A DNA stretch of 64,000 bases from Phoenix dactylifera (Eukaryota; Streptophyta; Magnoliopsida; Arecales; Arecaceae): the NCBI RefSeq assembly GCF_009389715.1, contig NC_052399.1, positions 6,264,585-6,328,584 of the forward strand, in the 5' to 3' direction. This document shows positions 20,322 through 41,276 of the stretch, piece after piece (position 1 is the stretch's first letter; the number at the start of each line of letters is the position of its first letter). Made by a program: the position numbers and the translations under genes. The notes below the pieces were generated by a model. The model had not been told where the DNA came from. It saw only the letters and a program-made list of their open reading frames with translations, and made no database searches.

Positions 20322-22527
20322 GCCGTGAAGCTCCCCAGACTGGTGTTCATGCATTCAGTTTTGGCACGCTAGGATGTGTCATGGGAGTTGTTGGATTTCT
20401 TCTACGAATGCTATTTTGATTTCTCTCCCTTATTATTATTGCACAAATTCAATGCATCTAAGATTACATCTTCGTCGTTAATTTGCTTTGATATATCAGA
20501 TCATATAGCTGAAAAGCTCGTCACCTTTGAGTAAGAAACTGCGCATTGCCTTTTCTTTTATTAATTTTTTCAGCAAAATGATGGAAGTCATCTCGCATTT
20601 CGTCTATGAGCCAGCCCAGGTCCCAGACAGATCAAGCCACTCTCGAAGAACAAGGACAGTACCATGCATCTAAACAAAGATTGATTGTTAGTTATAAATT
20701 AAGACAAAGCTGGGAGATAGATGCTTACGAGTTTGTGCGAGACTCACAACATGTCCGCCTATATCAACCTATATATTGGCAACTAGGCCTGGTAATAAAT
20801 TTGTTTTTGAATTGAAGGGGACTTTTAATAAAACCGGCTATCTGACTCCTGCATAAATAGCTCATGATTAAGTACATTACAGCTATTAATATCCATGGAA
20901 AATATAATTGGATTGCCCAAATTTGAGAATTGGCCCTCTCTACTCTCGGCACAAACAAGATATGATCCAAAGTCATTTTTAGAAGCACAAATACGGTGAA
21001 CAATAGTTTGCTTTATCTCATGTTAATAATCGATTGCTTGTCTCATAGAAGTACACTTTCTAGTTAGAGGCACTCCTGCATTTATATTATTACCATGTGG
21101 TTTGAACTAACATGAATAATTTGATAGATAAAAATTGTTATTGGACAATTTGGATTGCCTTTCCATTATATTTTGTTTTTTGTTTTGCTTTGAAATTTTT
21201 CAAATTACAAGCAATATTTTTTTAATATTGATAGGTACATATAAAGCCTTGGCCGGTAAATTATGGTAATATGAAGCCCTAGGAATTATTCATTATTCTC
21301 ATAAAAAATGAGGCTATATTATTAAAATAGCTAGCCTAATGCTCATTATCCCTATTCAATTGTCAACTTTTTTAATGAATATAGATAAGGAAATAACGAA
21401 CATATAGAGCCAAGATAGAGTTTATTGCCGGTATTAGTCTAGGAGCTTCATAATAGAATTTGAATATTAATAAATTGAGATAAATTGTTAAAAAATGATT
21501 CTAATATGTAAGCTGAATCTCTACTAAGTAAAAATTATGGTAAAGGATCTAAATATGAAGGAGGCTAAGAATGGATGGAAATGTAGGTAATTAGACAGCC
21601 CTAAAGCTTAGGTCCAAATTAAAATGGCACAATGAAATAAAAGAAATCTTGGCCCTTCAATAATTTGTATGGATATTTTATAAACCATAAGACAATAATG
21701 CAATCGCGAGCTTACCTTTTTCCAAATTTGATGAACAACATTACTCAATGCATGTGCGGGCAACCTTACTTGCATCTTGTGTGAAACAATCACTGGGGAC
21801 CAACATCTAGAAACTTAATTTTTTGGTACATAACATCAATCAACCTTAATTGTATAAATCTATTAACATCTCAATTGCACCTTAGCTACACTACCGTAGA
21901 GGATTATTAAATCTATTTTTAAGCAAAATATCAATCATTTCACTATTTTAGGTATCAATATAATCATAATAAGTACGACAAATTTTTGATGAAACATATT
22001 TAGGATTTAGGCAATCCATATCGAGGATGAAGACCCATGAGGCCAAGGAGCCTGCTTTCCTGCACACAAAATTTACTCTTCTATGCATAATTTTCTTTGG
22101 TAATAGAGGATAATTGTTGAAGTATATGTGAGTTTGGTCTCATGAAAGGGCAGTAGTTTGTTTAATGTTGACCCCAACATGAACTTGGAGCCATGCCAGC
22201 ATGTGTTTTGTGCGCCAAAAGTGGGAGTTTTGTGTGCTTTAATAGCCATTTTATCCTTTAGCGGCCGTATCAAAAACCCTGGTTTGGTTACAAAAAGCAA
22301 TTCCGAATATGAGAAGATAAACGAATGGAAAATTCGTTATAAACATTTATTTCATGATAATTTGTTTGTAATTTTTTCCGTTCATGATCTCTTCTAAAAT
22401 GTACCTTAAATTCTATATTATTTAAACTACATCATCATTGTGACAGCTCTCACTGGGCCCCTCCCACTGGAGAATGTTCAGTAGATAAATTTTACTCATA
22501 TCCTTTCCACCGGCGGAGAAGCCCACC
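20322..22527. other. Intergenic, AT-rich, no gene seen
   Basis: This holds the presumed 3' UTR of the FKBP gene, then 2 kb of AT-rich DNA. No frame resembles a known protein and I found no element ends. Confidence 0.5.
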
Positions 22528-22561
22528 GACGTGGTAGCTCCTTCCACGTGTAAGTACGTCA
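22528..22561 (+). promoter_or_regulatory. ACGT-core cluster with a G-box
   Basis: GACGTGG (22528-22534), a palindromic CACGTG G-box (22545-22550) and TACGTCA (22555-22561) sit within 34 bp, about 380-410 bp upstream of the DUF1295 start codon. Such clusters are classical bZIP/bHLH binding sites and often ABA- or light-responsive. Function here is inferred. Confidence 0.45.
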
Positions 22562-22936
22562 CACTAGCACCATCTAAGTACTGGTAAATCAGACAGCGAC
22601 TCCACCGGATAAACAAGGTAGAGGGCATTCGGTCTCCGCATTTAATCATTATCTGCGCGTTTCGAATCTGAGCCACTCCGATAAAATTTTAGTTCTATTC
22701 CATCCGTGCTACCACCTCTGTGGTTCAATGCCATAGTTTTGGTAGAGCAGGCTGCTGGTGAGGTTCTTTTCCCCCAATTTTTTTTTCTCTCCCTTTCTTT
22801 AGTTCTTTTTACGAATTGATGTGTAGAAATTCCGACCACATGAATCCGAAATGGGCGAGCAAAAGTGAACGGTTATCCCTAGCACAGCAGTAACAGCTAC
22901 AATTACGCTTCGAGCTCGCCGTCGGAAAAGCAGAGA

Positions 22937-25900
22937 ATGGGGACTGTCCTCGACTCCCATTTCTTGGCCCTCACAGCCCTCGTCACAGTATACACACTCT
23001 CTCTCTCTCTCACTCTCTCTATCCATGGTATCTTCTTCTAGTCGTCATGTTTTCATAATTGATAGGTTGGATATCAGCTAATATTCTTCATCATCACCGG
23101 GCTTCTTAGGTTTGATAAGGTCACCGACTTTGCCGGTAATATATTCTCCCCCTTCTCCTTTTCTCTACACATTAGATTTTTTTTTTTTTGACAGCCGTTT
23201 GTACTTATGTGCTATATAATTCCTTACTTTCTTGTGGCATATGTTGATTTCTTTTTGTTATGGAATGTAATATTTTGGTTTTATATCTGTAAGAAGTCTG
23301 CTTGTGAAAACCCTCATCTAATTATGCTCAGGTGTTGGTGTAATGGATACACATATACATACGGATACTATTCGAATGCTAGAACACATATTCAAGTGCT
23401 CAAAAGAGATAACGGAGATAAATCGAGTTTCACTATTGTCTTCTTTCTTTTTTTCTGAAATAATTGCTGATGGAAACTATATACTTATATATGTTTCAGA
23501 GAATGTTGGAGACAGCCAATATTTGCCATATCTATGTTCTCTCTAAATGAACATGCATATAAATTGATTTATAGAATTATTTTGCAGTATGCACATGAGC
23601 CATGTGGACATAGTACAGCACCATTTTCTGTTCTTTTGGCTTGAACAAGTAGGCATGTGTTCTTCCTTTCCTTTTTACTATTTATTCTAAGCAAACAAGG
23701 AGATTCTTTAAGGAACTACAACATGGTAATGGCAGCCAAAAAACCACACTAAACCTGTTGGCAGAGTACAGTAGAACTATTAAGAGTCTCAAGCAAAACG
23801 CTTGTTGAGCCTGAAGGCTCATTGTTAGTGCATTGAGAAGGCAATCTGTCATTATAGATAAACCAGCAACCAAACTTGGAGGAGCCGGGGAGATATTCTG
23901 TGACCGCACTTGTTCCTATTAAAGAGAATGTGATGGAAAAACTATGACAGTATAGAAAATGAAATAGTTGGTAGGAATCAGTGGAAAGCCTGATTGAGTT
24001 ATTGTTCCTTTTGTCCTATTGATCGATATTGTTTCAAACAACCAGCAAAATATGTTTATTTGAAGAACTGAATCTCAATAGTTGGATTTTATATTTTTTT
24101 GTTAACTGGATTTAAATATGTTGTTTTACTTCGTGCTTTCATGTTATTATACTTTATGCAGGTGGCACAAATTTTGTTATACTTGGAATACTAACTCTTG
24201 CTTTAAAAGGAACATGGCATTTCCGACAGGTACAACTTCTCATTGTTGTTATAAGTATCCTAAAAATGTTTTACTGTCAAATAATGAAACAACAATGAAT
24301 GACTTAGTCAACAATGCATGCACTTGTATTCCAGTACATGCATGCATCTACTCATCTTGCTTAAATAGAGAACCTCTGTTTGCTCTATGATGACATTTTG
24401 GGGCTCTAATCATCTTTATCAGAAGTCCTCCAATGTGCTGTCAAGAATTTTTCTTTTCATGGATTGCTTGTTTGGATAGTCTAGCAATTTACAACTTTTC
24501 TTACTGTACCCATGAGGCATTAGTTCTACTTTCTTTATTTTTTTTTTAATAGATTAACCAATGGTGGGAATGAGAAAATATGGACAGATAATTTGTCATT
24601 AACTGGATGTCAACAAGTTTAAAATCCTGTGGTCCAGTTACTGTGTTAATACTTTATGGTGTATCTTTTAAATAGTCATACTTAGATGCTAAAAAAAAAG
24701 ATTAAAACATTTCATAGATAGCTAGTCAATGCAAGAGCTCTTACTTGTTAAGTAAATTTAGATTTCTGCCATAAACAAGTATATACTAGTAATATCATGT
24801 ACATAAATTTTTACCTTGGCAAGCAATCTGTCATTATAAGATTTTCTTGCAAAAACGGGATCAAGAATTTTACAAATAAATTTAGAAGATGATGCAGCAA
24901 GTAGAGTTCCAAAAGCTCCCTAGTTAGTTGGTATGCATTCTTGAAGACAGTAAGGAAGGGTGGAAGGAAATTTTATTTTTACCTTCAAAAAAAAAGAAAG
25001 AAATTGACTACTGAAAATGTTAATCATGAAAACCTGAAACCTAAAGGACAAACTTTGTTCAGCACACAGATCTTCCTTGTTCATCACTGCAAACACTAAA
25101 ACCAATTAGTAACGTAGAACTTGGTTTTATATATAGAATCGTTCGTTACTGTAACTCTTCAATTATATGTGTACTAACAGAATTTTTAATACAATTTATC
25201 ATAGAGAATGCAGTTATACTTTTCTAAATTTGCAAACATCTTAATTCTTAGAGGGTCTGTTTGTGTCAGCAAATTAATTTGCATTAACCTGCCTTACTTC
25301 AGCTATATATATTATCTGCACGAGTCATGTGATTAATATACTCTAGATATAATTTAATGACAAAATTCCCTTTCTGGATTTATAAATTTATCTATCTAAA
25401 CATGCAGCTCTGTGTTGCAGATTGTGTTGACATTGCTTGTAGTACTTTGGGGTCTTCGCTTGGGATTATTTTTATTGATGAGGTATGCTTATTAAAGATC
25501 ATACATATTAGTACATTCTGTTCTATTTAGAGTGCATATCTTTAAGTTGATCTCTTTGCTTGAATTAGTTTCATGCTTGATATTGTATTAAAAAAAATAC
25601 CCATGATGTTGTTTCATGTCACAGTTGATTCTGATGATGCTTATAAGAAGTGAACTGTAATCAAAAGTGGAAACTCATTGTTATGTGATTGTCTAGGATG
25701 AAGCTTTGTAAATAAGTAAGATGTCTTTAAAGTTATCATTTATGATTAAACTTTAAATGAAGCTTCATTTTTATAGATGCAGTTATGTTTAAGGTTGCAT
25801 TAAAGAAAGTACTGGACGGTCAAATTGTACTTATGGAACTAAAGGAAATGGCTGCAAGAAACAATGTTTATGTGATAAAAGAATGGAAAAAAGTCGATGA

Positions 25901-28419
25901 GAGAAGAGAAGAACTGAGAAAGAGAACAAGAAAGAAAGGAATGGGTTGCATGGTCTGAACTGCCCACACTTTACCTTTCTTGTAGATGTGGTTTATGAGT
26001 AAAAATACAATAATTCTTCCTGTGTCTAAAATCTGGGCCGATCCGATAATGAGTCTATCAATTTAGTATGATAGTATCAAATTCATCTGAAATTTTAGAA
26101 ATCAAGCAAGCCATTGGTCGATTTGTAGATATTGATACTGCCTGACTTGCTACATGGCATGTAACCAGGATGCTTGTAACCTTGAGGAAAATTTGGTTGT
26201 TACATTACTTTCCAAATGAATAGACATTAATCATACATGTTTAATGACCTTTACTGGATATAGTTGATCAATGTTGTTGTCTTAATTTGTCAGATGAAGG
26301 CTTTGTGTGTTATTATGAATTTTAAACTAATTTTCAAATCTAGGTGGTAAGTCTATTGTCAGGAATTTAATCAATTCCATAAACCTTCATGCCAAGCAAC
26401 AAACACATAGGGTAAATGAGCTATGCCAAAATATGGATAACTGTCAAACCTCTGAAATTAGTATCATACTAACATATGAATTAAAAGATAACAAATCATC
26501 AAGGCTGGAGCATTCTTTTAAGAAGAGGATAGGTGGTTGCCTTATATTTGTATACTGATTTGATAGATAATATGAGTCTAAGATCTAATCCAACTATATA
26601 GAATGGTGCGCTCCTTTCTGTCGACAAGCAGGATATAACTAACAAAGTAGTAATAAATTATTAATTCAAATCACATAAAATTACCCATGAAATAAAGAAT
26701 AGCAACAAAGATCCTTCTGACTTTATCATATCAGATGGATTGCTTGTTATACAACTAACTTCTTGTTCACTTTAATGCAGTTTTTCTGGGTATGTTTACT
26801 TCCCTTTCTGCAAATTGTCAGTTACGCTTCTTATATTTTCTGGTCAAAAGTAGGATTCTGCAGTGGGGGGAGGATCGCCGTTTTGATGAAATGCGTAGTA
26901 ATTTGGGGAAATTGGCAGTTTTTTGGACATTCCAGGTTTTAGTCACATTTAGTTTCACATAAATCATTCAAATCTTGCAATTTCTGAACGGCAAGTAAGA
27001 TGTCAATATTAATCCTTGTTAATGACAGGCTGTCTGGGTGTGGACTGTTAGCTTGCCTCTCACAATTGTGAATGCTAGTGACAGAAATCCATCTGTCAAA
27101 CCTCAGGACATCATTGGTTGGATAATGTGGTCTGTGGGCCTATCCGTTGAAGCAACTGCTGATCAGCAGAAATTGATTTTCAAGAATTCTCCTTCTAATA
27201 GGGGGAAATGGTGCAATGTAGGACTTTGGAAATATTCCCGTCATCCAAATTACTTTGGTGAGGTTAGTATGTTTTATCATGTATCTGCTTTTTTTGGTGT
27301 TCTTATTCTGTTTGCCATTTTGTCTATGTACTGTATATGCTGCCAAAACCAACGTAAAAGGAGGGAACATATTATGTTTGGTTCAACATTCTATGATTAA
27401 GATTTTCATATATTGGCTTTTAGGTGCTGTTCTCCAAAGCTGATCTAAATTTGGGAAGGCCATTAGAAACTCCTGAATACTATGTTCTCCATGTTGATCC
27501 ATACCATTGACATCATCATATTATACGAGTGTTTACTGTTTCTTCCCAACTAGTTGGCGTTTACTGGCATGTTTGTTTCAATTTAAATTTCTATTTTTCC
27601 AGAGTTATTCGATGCTGCATTTCTTTTCCCATAAGTTGGTAGTAGTAGCTTGTCTACTAGTAAAATTGCAGTGCTAGTGGAAGCTCTGCAGTCAGATTTA
27701 CTACATCTCCATTCTCCCTTTTATATATTTATGCATTTTCCCCTAAGTTCTTGCTCGTGATGGATTTTATCGATGTGCTTACACAGCTCTCATTGTGAAA
27801 CACAAAATTTTGTATGTATTCATGCATTTTTATCAAATTTCTGTTGGTACTTTATAGCATTCCCATTCATCAGCTAATTATAAATAACTGATACTTGTTG
27901 CATTTACAGATTCTCTTATGGTGGGGAATATTTGCAGCTTCTACTCCCGTTCTAAAAGGTGCAGAATGGCTGGTAGTTATTGGACCTGTATTCCTGACTC
28001 TGTTGCTTCTTTTTGTTAGTGGCATCCCTCTACTTGAGGTTTGGCACTTGGCTTCTGAGTGGCTTAACTTACACAATAATTTTCCCGGCCATTGAAGATA
28101 ATAATTCTCATCATGCTTCATTTCTGAAAATAGGAATCGGCAGATAAGCGTTTTGGCTCTGTAGCAGAGTATCGTTTCTACAAAAACACAACAAGGTCAG
28201 CCTCCTTTTCTGTAATTTCTTGGATTGAATTTTTCAAAATCACAATTGCTGACAGGGAAAGCAGAGCAGCTTGTTCTAACAGTTTATTACCATTCCAGCC
28301 CTCTTGTTCCATTGCCGCCTTTTGTATATGGAAAACTGCCTGCATGGTTCAAGGTAGCTTTCCTTTTTGAGTTCCCTCTATACAGTCGAGGTCTTCCATA
28401 TGAAGGTTCGTCAAGCTGA
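22937..28419 (+). CDS. DUF1295 / steroid 5-alpha-reductase-like membrane protein, 9 exons
   Basis: The exons are 22937-22987, 23066-23135, 24162-24229, 25421-25482, 26854-26935, 27029-27262, 27910-28038, 28134-28195 and 28299-28419, giving 292 aa with all junctions GT-AG and in phase. The protein is a multi-span membrane protein: hydrophobic segments fall at about 8-30 (LALTALVTVGYQLIFFIITG), 42-56, 64-83 (IVLTLLVVLWGLRLGLFLLM), about 107-122 and about 190-230. The diagnostic motif GLWKYSRHPNYFGE ends at residue 189. It is shared by DUF1295, ICMT and steroid-reductase folds and forms the NADPH-binding part. Substrate is unknown; plant members have no firmly assigned reaction, so I do not name a sterol. 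The ATG at 22937 is the first in a short GC-rich exon; upstream ATGs are out of frame. Confidence 0.92.
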
Positions 28420-28860
28420 TAGTGCTAAAGTTTTCTTCGGAAATCAACTGCTGTGATGGATACACACTTCTCATCCTGTCTACACTGTACAAAGTTTTAC
28501 TAGGAACAGGGTATCATTCCCTGTCTTTCAGGTTCTGTTCTTGCAATTTACTCCAATTGATGGGTGGCTGCCGCCGCATAAGCTGAGGCACTGTAGAATT
28601 CACATCAAACTGCTGAATCTTTTTATTTATACTGAATCTTGCTTTAAAAATGGATATGCGGACCATCTTGTGTTTTAGGTTCTGCAATTCAAGAGTTATG
28701 CTGCCCCATGACTTATATCTTAATGATTGTATCCACAGGAGAAGGTTTCGACTCTAACTGGAAGTGTACACAGAAACCCTTTTCATTTGCATTCCCTCAT
28801 GTGAAATGGAGCATGTCTTTTTTCAGGGCATTAGACGTACGCAAACAAAATGCAGTATTT
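28420..28860. other. 3' flank of the DUF1295 gene
   Basis: This is probably the 3' UTR and downstream DNA of the DUF1295 gene. I see no further coding content. Confidence 0.45.
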
Positions 28861-28959
28861 TTTCTTGTTTGTTTTTGTGATTAAGGCTGCATAATTAGAT
28901 GGCCCTTAAGTAGACACAACTCGAAAGAATGAGCCTGAAAAACATCTCAAAGCTGGGAG

Positions 28960-29715
28960 GGAATTATCAGAGCAAAATTTCACACAGCCAAACCTGAGTG
29001 GTTTGCCGCATAGGAGACCATTAGTCAGCTGCCTTGAGTGGATTGCTGTATAGGAGGCCATTAGTCAGCTGTCTTGTTTGATGTGGATAGAGTCAAAATG
29101 TTTGAAAGTAGAGATAACCCTCATCATATCCTCGAGAATGGGGTAATAGAATTGGATCTGATAGCACTCTGGTCAACCACCTAATCGCAATCCTTAAGAG
29201 TCCTCCTCCGGTATGATACTCGGGGCTTTTAAGATCATAACTGCATATATCAAGCCTTCCCAAGCCTCTCTCACCTCCGATGGAACAGTAACATCCTAAA
29301 GCTAAACTCCTCTGGCTCCCTGGTTACGAAACGGATACCCAGCTTGTCCATACACGCCACTGTCCCGCACATTGCCATCGAAGTTAATTTTGCGGTTACC
29401 AAGACGTGGAGGCTCCTAGGTGAAATGAATCACCCCGGAAGAAACCCAGGTTCCCCGGGAACAAAATGCAGTCCTTGCAGAATATGAAATGGCTCACTAA
29501 TATCATTTACAACGTCCAAGGGGCTCCACTGAGGTATGTTTTGGCTCAAAGCAGGGAATGGCTCTGTGGTTATTATACGAGGAATGAAAATATTACTGAG
29601 AACACCACCGTCACAGGAGGCTGCAAACATAAACCCAGTCCCGGTGCTCGGGATGGTGCAGATATACCTGCCGTCCCCTATGATGCTACCCACTTCGCTT
29701 ATCCAAAATCTCATT
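28960..29715 (-). pseudogene. Degenerate LINE-type RNase H / retrotransposon 3' remnant
   Basis: On the minus strand at about 29400-29310 the frame reads GNRKINFDGNVRDSG and then a stop. NFDG(N/S)VR is the start of the RNase H domain that ends many plant L1-type non-LTR elements, including its first catalytic Asp. Further on, EAWEGLIYA fits the next helix. At about 29080-29000 two adjacent copies of a KTAD/KAAD...SY-A-HS pattern match the end of that domain, broken by stops and frameshifts. The open stretch at 29430-29714 (-) is probably linker or 3' part of the same element. It is clearly dead. Boundaries are approximate. Confidence 0.55.
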
Positions 29716-29789
29716 TTTTATGCCTTCTCAGGGATATGAAAATTGAAACAAATAGAGCATTCCTACTTGCAAGTAGTCTTCCCTAAAGT

Positions 29790-30976
29790 AATAAGGAAAT
29801 TGTGGATTGATACCATTCAATGTTGAATGACCTAAGTGTATGCATACCATTCAGTAAGTAACAAGCAAATTCGGGATTGACAAAATTCAAGCCAATTTGC
29901 AATACAATTCAGTATAATCAGAGTATAATATGGAGAAAAAAAAAGAATGAAACAATGAGCAGTACAAAGGTTTATTTGATTAATTTATAGACATCAAAAC
30001 CTTCCTGTCGCACCTAGAGCATACTTGTTTAACTCAGATAAGGAGTTTAGCAAAACTCCTCATCAAACTTTTTTAGATCAAGTGAAACCTGAATGTTGAA
30101 TTGCACGAGGAAAGGTAGTTCATTAAGAAACTAGGAATAGCAAATGATGCACTTGACCAACCACTGAACCAGGTTACCGGAATTGACTAGGCTCATAATC
30201 TGCTGCTCTCACACAGCAAATCTCTCCCAATCATAATGACTAATCTAATGCCCAGTTCTAGCATTCAGCAACCTAGAGTCATAAGCTGTCTACGACCAGC
30301 CTTCTTTCTGATGGAAACCAAAATGAGATTTGGCTGTCGGTTCTCGCATCAACTGATTTACAGGTAAGAATATAACAAAAGCAACCTGCATGTGCCAGCA
30401 CTGGTTTCATAACAATCAATAGAAATACAACGGAACCGCCACTTAACGTCAAGGCATAATCAAGATTTTACCAATAATACTCACCATCCCCCTTGTGAAT
30501 CCCAAGCTCGGAACTGAACTGCATGGATATTAGTGGATGTAGATGTTTAGGCAAATGTGACAATATAAGTACTAGTATTCCGACTCAGCAAAGTGACAAA
30601 CAATGAAATCACAACTTTTAGTATAAATAAGGAGAAAACATGACAAAATGCATGGGTTAGCTAGCATGAAATATGTGTATACCTTTAGAAGAGTATTCTT
30701 GTTCAAAACATGTTGTACCAAGGACATCTCAACATACATGCCCAGCAAACAAGTATATTACACCTGTTTTTCTTATTTTTAAAATTGTTTGCATAAGAAG
30801 ATTTAATCATTTTAGAAGAGTCATCACCAGTCAGTCTCCATGTTAAAGAAATGGATCAACATGTCACTTGGAGTGAAGACTAGCAGAAACATCTTTTTCT
30901 GGACATGGTTCCATCACGTACCACAATAGCCACGGGGAGTAACATGTACAGGATTTTTGCTGCCACAGTGCTTGAA
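29790..30976. other. Intergenic, 3' side of the phytanoyl-CoA dioxygenase gene
   Basis: AT-rich DNA that must include the dioxygenase 3' UTR (reading leftwards from 30976). No other gene was recognised. Confidence 0.45.
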
Positions 30977-39736
<8,760 letters not shown>

Positions 39737-41276
39737 CGCCCTTGCGCCGTGAAGAATACGCGCTATCGAGTATCGAGTATTTTGGGGGAGATATTCTTGG
39801 AGCGGATCGAGGTTTTCCCCACGGCAACAAGGAATAAGGACATAAGATATTTCTCCGGGTCGGGTTCGAAGAGGACCGGCAAGGCAGCGGCCGGAAGTAT
39901 TGACCCGAGCCTTAATCTGACCCCCATATGACCATATGAGGAGCCGAAATCAGCCAAACAAGTTGACGAGATGAAGCGTCTTTTATGGATAAGCTTGAAG
40001 CGAGTATTTTAGAATAGGAAGGATGAATTTATGGCAGAAATAATCTCAACAGAGCATCTCATAGTTGACCTGTTGTAATGTCCAAGAACAGGACTCTTTA
40101 TAGTTGCAGCATCAGGAAATTAAGATGTGTATTAGATGTGGAATGCATATAAATACTTAGATGTGGTGTGTGCCTATGTATGTATGTATGTATGTATGTA
40201 TGTATGTATCCTAAAAACTATAAAAATATACCAATATTTTGGGTGAAAACTTTCGGATTCCCTAAAAACACCCCACCTATAATAACCCGTATGATGGCTA
40301 CCGTATATATATCCTTCGGCCTAAAATATTCTATAATATTTTACTTGCAATAGGTCAGACCAGCATGTTCAAAGAGCTGACATCTATGCACACAAGAGTC
40401 CCAAATCGGAGGGCCTCAGAAATATCTCTACTCTTAATGCAATCCTTACTCTATCAAACTAAGATTATATGACTTTTAAAATATTGGCCTGCTATAGTTG
40501 CTGACCAGAAGCCAAAATATTGCCTTTAAATACCTCTCGATGCATTTTAGAAGAGCTGTACAATGACACTTCTTCAGAAACCCTGATGCACCAAATAGAC
40601 CCCAATCGATTGACAAGATTTCTGGCAAGATAAAGATTCATGGAAGAAAACGACATCCAGCCAATGTTGTACTTGGTAAGGATTTCCATCTGTTCACCGC
40701 CTGAAATCTTCAAGGATCTTCACCATAGTAACGGCATTGTGCACAAGTATGAATAAATTACTGCAATCCCCATAGATGAAGATTGCCGGTTATGCTTTGC
40801 TGTCAGTCAATTCTTACCTCCAAACTTGCACCTAAATCTGTAGCTGCATCAGCATTTGCTTCCACAATTCTATTGGCAGTGAGTTCATCCATTTGCAAAG
40901 ACTAAAAACAGAGTCACAATATTGCTTCTTTCAAAATCTCAGTTTCAGTAACATTACAAACTTATCCCTTAAAATTCGTACAACTAATAACAGGCGAGTT
41001 TGATCATGTAAGAAGGTAAAACAATCGAAACACCACCATCAAACAGACAACACTGATATGTTTCTGTTTGAGAAAGTGCATTTATTTTTATAAAATGTCA
41101 TGCAACAATTTTGCTACTACCAGATGTGTGTAGTTTGGCTTCAGTTGGTACAGTGGGCCACATAGAAATGTTCCAACGTAAGAGCTATTCAATCCAATAC
41201 CACTACACCAGAATAATCCAAATGGATAATGATGAATGTTCTCTAAATTCGTGCAGATATGAAGCCATCATATGTT
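39737..41276. other. Intergenic: PhyH promoter side and TMEM62-like 3' flank
   Basis: The first about 200 bp upstream of the PhyH start are GC-rich and should be its 5' UTR and promoter (minus strand). A (TATG)n microsatellite lies at about 40175-40209. From about 40200 to 41276 the DNA is probably the 3' UTR and downstream flank of the minus-strand TMEM62-like gene. No gene was seen. Confidence 0.5.
40175..40209. repeat. (TATG)n microsatellite
   Basis: About eight tandem TATG units in intergenic DNA. Confidence 0.9.

Noticed and set aside
29430-29714. A stand-alone 94-aa gene on the minus strand
   Set aside because: It is continuous with a broken LINE RNase H reading frame and has no gene structure of its own.
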